Position numbers and translations under genes: made by a program. DNA of 26,738 nucleotides from Comamonadaceae bacterium (GTDB lineage: Bacteria > Pseudomonadota > Gammaproteobacteria > Burkholderiales > Burkholderiaceae_C). Below, one piece after another: positions 22,018 through 26,738 of this stretch. Under the pieces are notes generated by a model that ran no database searches, was not told where the DNA came from, and saw only the letters and a program-made list of their open reading frames with translations. The first letter of the stretch is position 1. The number at the start of each line of letters is the position of its first letter. The stretch covers positions 1 through 26,738 of the forward strand of contig CANHKH010000004.1 of the NCBI GenBank assembly GCA_947460165.1. Direction: 5' to 3'.

Positions 22018-23008
22018 AGTCCACTTTCGCCCCGGACAACTTCACCGCTGCGCGGTACACCGCTTGGTCAGAGGTCAGTTGCACCAAGTGCTGCTCGGGC
22101 GTGCTGCCTACCGGGTCAATGCCCAGGCCTTCAAAGCGCTTGATCGCTTCGGGGGTCTGCAAAGCCTTTTTAATTTCGGCGGAGAGCTTGTTGATCACCG
22201 ACTTTGGCGTTGCGGCGGGCGCCAGGGCATGAACCGAGGGCACGAAAATCATGTCCTTGAGCCCCAGTTCCGCAAAGGTAGGCACATCAGGCGCCTGCGA
22301 AGAGCGTTCGGGGCCAGCCACCGCCAAAAGCTTGACCCTGCCCGTCTTCATGTGCGGCGCCACGGCCTGAAAGGCCGAGAACAGCACTTGTATGTCGCCG
22401 GCCAGCAGCGCAGGCGTCGATTGACCGCTGCTTTTAAAGGGGACGTGCAGCAGCTTGATGTCGGCCCGGGTCTTCATCATCTCGGTGGCCAGGTGATGGA
22501 TGGTGCCAGAGCCCGACGTGCCGTAAGAAAGTTTGTCGGGGTTGGCCTTGGCATAGGCCACGAATTCCCGCCAGTTGTTCACCCCCAGTGAAGCGTTGAC
22601 GGCAAGGTAAAAAGGGGTCGTTCCGATCAAGGACACAGCGGCGAAATCGCGCAGGGTGTCGTAGGGCGGCTTGTCCATGAGCAAAGGGGCAATCGCCGCA
22701 TTGGACAAGTCCGCAATCAGCAAGGTGTGACCGTCGGGCGCAGCGTTGACGACCGACATGGCCGCAATCACACCCCCCGCCCCCGGTCGATTGCTGACCA
22801 CCACAGTCTGAGCTCGCATGTCGGCACTGGCGCTCATGCGCTCGCCCAGCACCCGTCCGACCACGTCGGTCAGTCCACCAGCCACAGAGGAGGAGACAAA
22901 AATGACAGGCTTGTTGGGGAAATTTTCTGCTTGTGCGGCGGCCTGGGAGGAGGCAAACAGGGCGAAAGCCGCCAAGAGCAAATTAAATTTATATTGAGGT
23001 GCAAACAT
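22016..23008 (-). CDS. Bug-family tripartite tricarboxylate transporter substrate-binding protein
   Basis: The 330-residue periplasmic binding protein starts at MFAPQYKFNLLLAAFALFASSQAAAQA, a clear signal peptide with cleavage likely before ENFPNKP. An in-frame ATG at 23074 would add an AT-rich, Asn/Ser-rich leader before the signal peptide and is unlikely. Bug motifs: VIFVSSSVAGGLTDVVGRVLG, VVSNRPGAGG, PDGHTLLIAD, TSGSGTIHHLATEMM, LHVPFKSSGQSTPALLAGDIQVLF. No membrane TctAB partner lies nearby. It is divergent from a bicupin gene across an AT-rich 134-bp gap, suggesting shared control and related substrate. Confidence 0.92.
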   Translation of the reverse strand: MFAPQYKFNLLLAAFALFASSQAAAQAENFPNKPVIFVSSSVAGGLTDVVGRVLGERMSASADMRAQTVVVSNRPGAGGVIAAMSVVNAAPDGHTLLIADLSNAAIAPLLMDKPPYDTLRDFAAVSLIGTTPFYLAVNASLGVNNWREFVAYAKANPDKLSYGTSGSGTIHHLATEMMKTRADIKLLHVPFKSSGQSTPALLAGDIQVLFSAFQAVAPHMKTGRVKLLAVAGPERSSQAPDVPTFAELGLKDMIFVPSVHALAPAATPKSVINKLSAEIKKALQTPEAIKRFEGLGIDPVGSTPEQHLVQLTSDQAVYRAAVKLSGAKVD

Positions 23009-23142
23009 ATTGAAGAATTTAGTTGAAACGATGATTGATGAATTATTATTACAACGGATCGAAAAATCATCCACCCTTCATGCATCATTTATGAGAAAAT
23101 TTATTCTATATCAATACAACTGCACCATTTTGGAAAACAAAC
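23009..23142. promoter_or_regulatory. AT-rich divergent promoter region
   Basis: The 134-bp gap between the divergent Bug and bicupin genes is markedly AT-rich against its surroundings. It has GTTG near 23031 and CAAC near 23051 around an ATGATTGATGAATTATT stretch. No confident -35/-10 pair or operator could be assigned by eye. Confidence 0.4.
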
Positions 23143-23982
23143 ATGCAAGTCGTACCCATTGAAAGCCGCAGCGTCACCGCACTGAACAATCAGATCCGTG
23201 AGGGGGTCATTCGTGCCGTGCGCATACTTGAGGGAGAGCCCGGCCCAGACAACTTTGCTTTAAAGTTGGTCAATATTCAGGGTGACTTTTTCTCGCCACG
23301 GCACCGCCACAATTTTGACCAAGTGCGTCTGCAACTCGAAGGAAGCTTTGATTACGACAGAGATGGCTGCTTTACGCCGGGTGCCATCGGTTACTTCCCC
23401 GAGGGCACGCGTTACGGCCCGCAGACCTCCAGTGGCAACACCTGGAACCTGTTGCTGCAATTTGGCGGCGCCAGTGGCTCGGGCTACACGGCAGAATCTG
23501 AAGAAGAGCATGCGGCCGCAGCTTTGAGGGAGAAAGGAAAATTCGAAAAAGGTGTTTACACCTACTTTAATTCTGACGGCACCAAAGTCAACCAAGACGC
23601 CTACGAGGCCGTGTGGGAACACATTCACGGCCGAGCGCTGGTGTACCCCAAAGAACGCTACGAGCGCCCGGTGTTCATGAACTCCAATGCCTTTGAATGG
23701 GTGCCGCTGAAAGATCAGCCTGGGGTGGCCAGCAAAATGATGGGCGTGTTTTCAGAACGCGAAACCAAACTGGCTTTTTTCAAGGTCAATGCCAATGCCA
23801 AACTGGCTCTGGAAGAGAACAGTTTTTACTTTGTGCTGTCAGGCACCGGTGAAGTGAATGGCCAGGCCGTGGGTAAACACACCACGGTGCATCTCCAGCG
23901 AATGGAGAGCGACATTCTGGCTGCCAAGGTCGATCTGGAGTGCCTGCAAATCAGGTTGCCCCGACGCCGCGATGGAGCCTGA
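23143..23982 (+). CDS. Bicupin-domain protein of unknown function
   Basis: The 279-residue soluble protein appears to hold two cupin barrels. The first (about 35-110) has the metal-ligand-like SPRHRHNFDQVRLQLEGSF with His54 and His56, then FTPGAIGYFPEGTRYGPQ. The second (about 195-270) has AKLALEENSFYFVLSGTGEVNG, where the histidines are replaced by other residues, so it may be structural. Cupins include dioxygenases, isomerases and sugar-binding domains; no specific reaction is recognisable. It is divergent from a Bug binding protein, hinting at a role in the catabolism of that ligand. Start ATG 23143 has a weak GGA about 9 nt upstream. Confidence 0.8.
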   Translation: MQVVPIESRSVTALNNQIREGVIRAVRILEGEPGPDNFALKLVNIQGDFFSPRHRHNFDQVRLQLEGSFDYDRDGCFTPGAIGYFPEGTRYGPQTSSGNTWNLLLQFGGASGSGYTAESEEEHAAAALREKGKFEKGVYTYFNSDGTKVNQDAYEAVWEHIHGRALVYPKERYERPVFMNSNAFEWVPLKDQPGVASKMMGVFSERETKLAFFKVNANAKLALEENSFYFVLSGTGEVNGQAVGKHTTVHLQRMESDILAAKVDLECLQIRLPRRRDGA

Positions 23983-24090
23983 TGATCTCCTTCATCTAGA
24001 AGGGCATCAAAAAGCAGCCTCTGCGCAGGCCATCCAGCAGCCTGGGCAGGTGGTGCACAGCCCCTGCCCGGGCTGCGTTAAATTCAAGGC

Positions 24091-25008
24091 ATGAATCAAA
24101 ACACCGCCCCTGGCCCAGCCATCGCTGCAAGCTCAGCACAAGCTCGCCCGCAGCGCCCGCTCAAGGGCGTGCGCATCATCAGCTTGGCACTCAACCTGCC
24201 TGGCCCCGCCGCGCTCAGGCGCTTGGCCGACATGGGGGCGCGCTGCCTGAAGGTGAACCCGCCTGCCGGGGACGCCATGCAGGCCTACACGCCCCAAGGT
24301 TACGGCCTGCTGCACCAAGGCATTCAAGAGCTCACGATGGACCTCAAAGACCCTCGTGGGCAAGCGGCGCTGCACAAGCGCCTGGCGCGCTGCGATGTGC
24401 TGCTGACCTCGTTCAGGCCCTCAGCGCTGACCAAACTGGGCCTGGACTGGAAGGCCTTGCGCCGCGCCCACCCGCAGCTGAGCCTGGTGCAGATTGTGGG
24501 CGCCCCGGGGCCTTTGGCCGAGGTGCCTGGCCACGACCTGACTTACCAGGCCGAGGTGGGCCTGGTGCCCGGTATGGCGCTGCCCGCCAGCTTGTTTGCC
24601 GACATGGGGGGCGCGCTGATGGCCAGCGAGGCGGTGCTGCAGGCCGTGCTGATGCAAAAAAACACCGGCAAGGGCAGCTTGCACGAGGTGGCCTTGTCGC
24701 AAGCTGCGGCCTGGCTGGCGCTGCCGCGCGACTGGAAGATGAGCACACCTGAAGGCGCCGTGGGCGGCGCGCATGCGGGCTACCGGCTCTACGCCTGCCA
24801 AGACGGCCGCGTGGCCGTGGCGGCCCTGGAGCCCCACTTTGCCCAGCGCCTGTGCGCAGCCGCAGGCGTGGCCCTGGGCCACCCGGTCAAAGACATGTTC
24901 AAGCCCGAAGTTCACCAAGCGCTGGCCGCTTGGCTGGCCGGCATGAGCCGGCGCCGCTTAGACAGCCTGGCCAGTCGGCAAGACATTCCTTTGCACACCC
25001 TGGCCTGA
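24091..25008 (+). CDS. CaiB/BaiF-type (class III) CoA-transferase, short form
   Basis: The 305-residue protein has the class III CoA-transferase start LKGVRIISLALNLPGPAALRRLADMGARCLKVNPP and LTMDLKDPRG (81-90). The putative catalytic Asp149 is in GHDLTYQAEVG, and LFADMGGALMASEAVLQAVLMQ follows. It is shorter than typical formyl-CoA or carnitine CoA-transferases (about 380-430), lacking much of the usual C-terminal part. Alpha-methylacyl-CoA racemase-like short members exist. The substrate is unknown; transfer of CoA to an organic acid is expected if active. ATG 24091 is the only sensible start. It is convergent with the Rieske oxygenase gene. Confidence 0.85.
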   Translation: MNQNTAPGPAIAASSAQARPQRPLKGVRIISLALNLPGPAALRRLADMGARCLKVNPPAGDAMQAYTPQGYGLLHQGIQELTMDLKDPRGQAALHKRLARCDVLLTSFRPSALTKLGLDWKALRRAHPQLSLVQIVGAPGPLAEVPGHDLTYQAEVGLVPGMALPASLFADMGGALMASEAVLQAVLMQKNTGKGSLHEVALSQAAAWLALPRDWKMSTPEGAVGGAHAGYRLYACQDGRVAVAALEPHFAQRLCAAAGVALGHPVKDMFKPEVHQALAAWLAGMSRRRLDSLASRQDIPLHTLA

Positions 25009-25029
25009 GGCTTTGTGGTCACCCTGGGC

Positions 25030-25069
25030 CTGGGGCATAAAAAAGGCGGGCCCGCCTGCCTGACCCCAG
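25030..25069 (-). terminator. Terminator region between convergent genes
   Basis: On the - strand the self-complementary GGCGGGCCCGCC (25056-25045) runs straight into TTTTTT (25044-25039), forming a short terminator for the Rieske gene. An outer CTGGGG (25030-25035) / CCCCAG (25064-25069) pair could enclose it and serve the + strand CoA-transferase gene. Confidence 0.55.
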
Positions 25070-25075
25070 CAAGCC

Positions 25076-26083
25076 TTACTTGGCCTCTTGCTCAATCAGG
25101 CGCTGCACAATGCGCCTGGCGGCCACGGAGCCAAAGTCGGCTTTGACGCTGACCTCGGGCAATTGGCGGGTATCGGTATCAATCAGGCGCTGCTGTGCTT
25201 CGAGCACGTCCACGTCTTCCATGAAGGTGGCCAAGATTTGCTTGTGCACCAAGTCCGTGACCTCTTGGTCGTCCAGCGCAAAACAGCGCGTGATGGTCCA
25301 GTAGTAGTGGCTGGTGCGCGCATCCACAGGCGTGATGGAATTGATGGAAAACCAGCGCAAACCGAGCTCCAGGTCTTCGCTGCCCGTGGGGTAGCCGCGG
25401 GCGTCAATGGACACGCTGCACGGGGGCTGAAAGCGGATGATTTGCCAGCGGTCAATGTGGCCCGTGAGATTGCGCACCCGCTTGAAAAGCGGCGGCGGCG
25501 GCGTGTCGCGCATCACCCGCTGCACGTGCACCTCTTGGCCCACCACCTTGACCTCCATGGGCGTTTCGGCCACGGCCGCGTTGCCTATGGTTTTGGTGTG
25601 CACAAAAGTCTCGTGCGTGAGGTCCAGCAAATTGTCGGTGAGCAGCTGGTAGTTGGCGTTGACAACCAGCATGCCGCCTGTGACGGTCCAGCCTGGCGTG
25701 TCGTTGTAGCGCAGGTCGGGGATCAGCGCCTCGTCGGCCAGCGCCGCATCGCCCATCCAAATCCAGACCCAATGCCATTTTTGAACCACCGGATAGGCCC
25801 TGGCTTTCATGGCCGCTGGAATTTGCTCTTGGCCCGGAATGCGCACGCAGCTGCCGCTGCAGTCAAAGGTCATGCCGTGGTAGCCGCATTGCACCGTATC
25901 GCCAATGAGCGTGCCTTTGGACAAAGACGCACGCCTGTGCGGACACCGGTCCTCCAGGGCCACGGGCTGGCCCGCCAAGTTGCGAAACAAAACCACGGGC
26001 TCGCCCGTGATCCAGCGTTGGGTGAGTTCGCGACCTAGATCGCTTGCCTGAGCGGCGACATACCAGCAGTTTTTTTGGAACAT
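25076..26083 (-). CDS. vanA: VanA-like Rieske non-heme iron oxygenase (vanillate O-demethylase oxygenase)
   Basis: The 335-residue protein begins MFQKNCWYVAAQ, like VanA. The Rieske [2Fe-2S] ligands are Cys47, His49, Cys66 and His69 (CPHRR, then CGYHG). The mononuclear iron site shows DNLLDLTHETFVH with His157 and His162, and a downstream Asp in FMEDVDVLEAQQ. VanA demethylates vanillate to protocatechuate and formaldehyde using electrons from VanB. No VanB reductase is in the window, and related demethylases act on other methoxy-aromatics, so the substrate is probable rather than certain. No Shine-Dalgarno is seen before ATG 26083. A Bug receptor gene ends 85 nt upstream on the same strand and may be co-transcribed. 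Confidence 0.86.
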   Translation of the reverse strand: MFQKNCWYVAAQASDLGRELTQRWITGEPVVLFRNLAGQPVALEDRCPHRRASLSKGTLIGDTVQCGYHGMTFDCSGSCVRIPGQEQIPAAMKARAYPVVQKWHWVWIWMGDAALADEALIPDLRYNDTPGWTVTGGMLVVNANYQLLTDNLLDLTHETFVHTKTIGNAAVAETPMEVKVVGQEVHVQRVMRDTPPPPLFKRVRNLTGHIDRWQIIRFQPPCSVSIDARGYPTGSEDLELGLRWFSINSITPVDARTSHYYWTITRCFALDDQEVTDLVHKQILATFMEDVDVLEAQQRLIDTDTRQLPEVSVKADFGSVAARRIVQRLIEQEAK

Positions 26084-26168
26084 GTTTTCAAAAAGAACGA
26101 GTGTAAGGTTGAATGTTGGGCAGGCAGCATCTGCTCAAAAGGGGACGCGCCAGAATGCGGGGCCGAGC

Positions 26169-26738
26169 TCATTCCCGCTCAATCTTGCGGCTGTCCACCA
26201 CGCGGTTAAATCGCGCCACTTCGCTTTCCACCCGGGCTTTGAAAGCTTCGGGGCTGGTGGGGGCAGCGGCACCGCCCAAGTCGGCCAGGCGCTTGGCAAT
26301 GGCCGGGTCGGCCAAGGCCGCGAGAATGGCAGCATTGATGCTGGCCACCACGGGTGCAGGCGTGCTGCCAGGCAAGGTCACGCCCAGCCAAGACTCGTAC
26401 TGCAGCGTAGGAATCACCGTGCTGATGGTGGGCACCCCAGGCAACACGCTCACGGGCCCGGCCGAGCTCACCGCCACCGCCCGCAATTGGCCAGACTGCA
26501 CAAAAGGCAGGGCCGCGGTCATGGTCTCAATCAACACATCGACCCGGCCGGCCATCACCTCGGTGGCTGCGGCGGTGCCGCCCTTGAAGGGAACGTGCAG
26601 CATCTGCACGTTTTGCTCTGAATTGATCCACTCGCCCAGCAGGTGGTGCGCCGTGCCCACGCCCACAGAAGAAAAACTCAAAGGCCGCTTGCGCGCCGTC
26701 TCGACCACGTCGGCCATGGTGCGTATGGGCGAGTTGGG
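26169..26738 (-). CDS. Bug-family substrate-binding protein (C-terminal part, runs off the window)
   Basis: The 189 visible residues, with the open frame continuing past the right edge, match the C-terminal two thirds of a Bug protein: FSSVGVGTAHHLLGEW, MLHVPFKGGTAAATEVMAGRVDVLIETM, LRAVAVSSAGPVSVLPGVPTIS, ESWLGVTLPGSTPAPVVASIN and a C-terminal helix. The first in-frame ATG (26717) lies inside the domain, so the true start and signal peptide are outside. It lies 85 nt upstream of the VanA-like gene on the same strand, suggesting capture of an aromatic acid for that enzyme. Confidence 0.9.
   Translation of the reverse strand, partial: PNSPIRTMADVVETARKRPLSFSSVGVGTAHHLLGEWINSEQNVQMLHVPFKGGTAAATEVMAGRVDVLIETMTAALPFVQSGQLRAVAVSSAGPVSVLPGVPTISTVIPTLQYESWLGVTLPGSTPAPVVASINAAILAALADPAIAKRLADLGGAAAPTSPEAFKARVESEVARFNRVVDSRKIERE

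Noticed and set aside
1..26738. tRNA, rRNA, CRISPR arrays, insertion sequences or phage genes
   Set aside because: None was seen by eye on either strand. No transposase or integrase motifs appear among the coding regions.

Overview
The window is GC-rich DNA with tightly packed genes. It looks like a betaproteobacterial chromosome of the order Burkholderiales, most likely Comamonadaceae. The reasons are three Bug-type (tripartite tricarboxylate) solute-binding proteins, a lysine/alanine-rich histone H1-like protein fused to SWIB, aromatic-acid genes (pobA, vanA), a zapA-ssrS (6S RNA) arrangement and a riboswitch-led B12 uptake operon. This placement is inferred from gene families and was not tested by any search.

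Layout. 1-2649: the tail of a FitA-type antitoxin, a FitB/VapC PIN toxin and a RecQ-like helicase form an overlapping + strand set. The helicase ends in a degenerate phosphoribosyltransferase-like domain. 2650-2970 is gene-free and holds short hairpins, one of which closely resembles a REP element. 2971-7194: a universal stress protein (+), then an LTA-synthase-family membrane phosphoglycerol transferase, a class I aminotransferase and a small conserved protein (all -). 7357-9892: endonuclease III, an intrinsic terminator, a good sigma70-like promoter, and a Bug receptor with a class II aldolase 1 nt downstream. 10002-11244: a solitary AAA/STAND-like ATPase preceded by a 63-bp AT-rich dyad that overlaps its promoter. 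This is the most unusual part of the window.

11265-17061 (-) is a complete cobalamin uptake operon: riboswitch, btuB, a signal-less cobalamin-binding protein, btuF, btuC and btuD, with genes overlapping or only a few bases apart. 17113-18828 (+): a coiled-coil ZapB-like protein, zapA, the 6S RNA gene and a TauE/SafE exporter. 19090-19639: histone H1-like/SWIB protein with a textbook terminator. 19654-21932: a divergent IclR regulator and pobA (4-hydroxybenzoate 3-monooxygenase) with dyad and repeat sites between them. 22016-23982: a Bug receptor divergent from a bicupin protein across an AT-rich gap. 24091-26738: a short CaiB/BaiF CoA-transferase, a VanA-like Rieske oxygenase and the C-terminal part of a third Bug receptor running off the window.

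How the parts fit. The right third looks like dispersed aromatic/organic-acid catabolism with its own capture proteins: 4-hydroxybenzoate hydroxylation to protocatechuate, and vanillate demethylation to the same intermediate. The centre is regulated vitamin B12 import. The strongest candidate for something undescribed is the ATPase with its symmetric TATCT/AGATA operator-like dyad and apparently near-leaderless transcript. No CRISPR array, tRNA, rRNA, insertion sequence or phage gene was seen.
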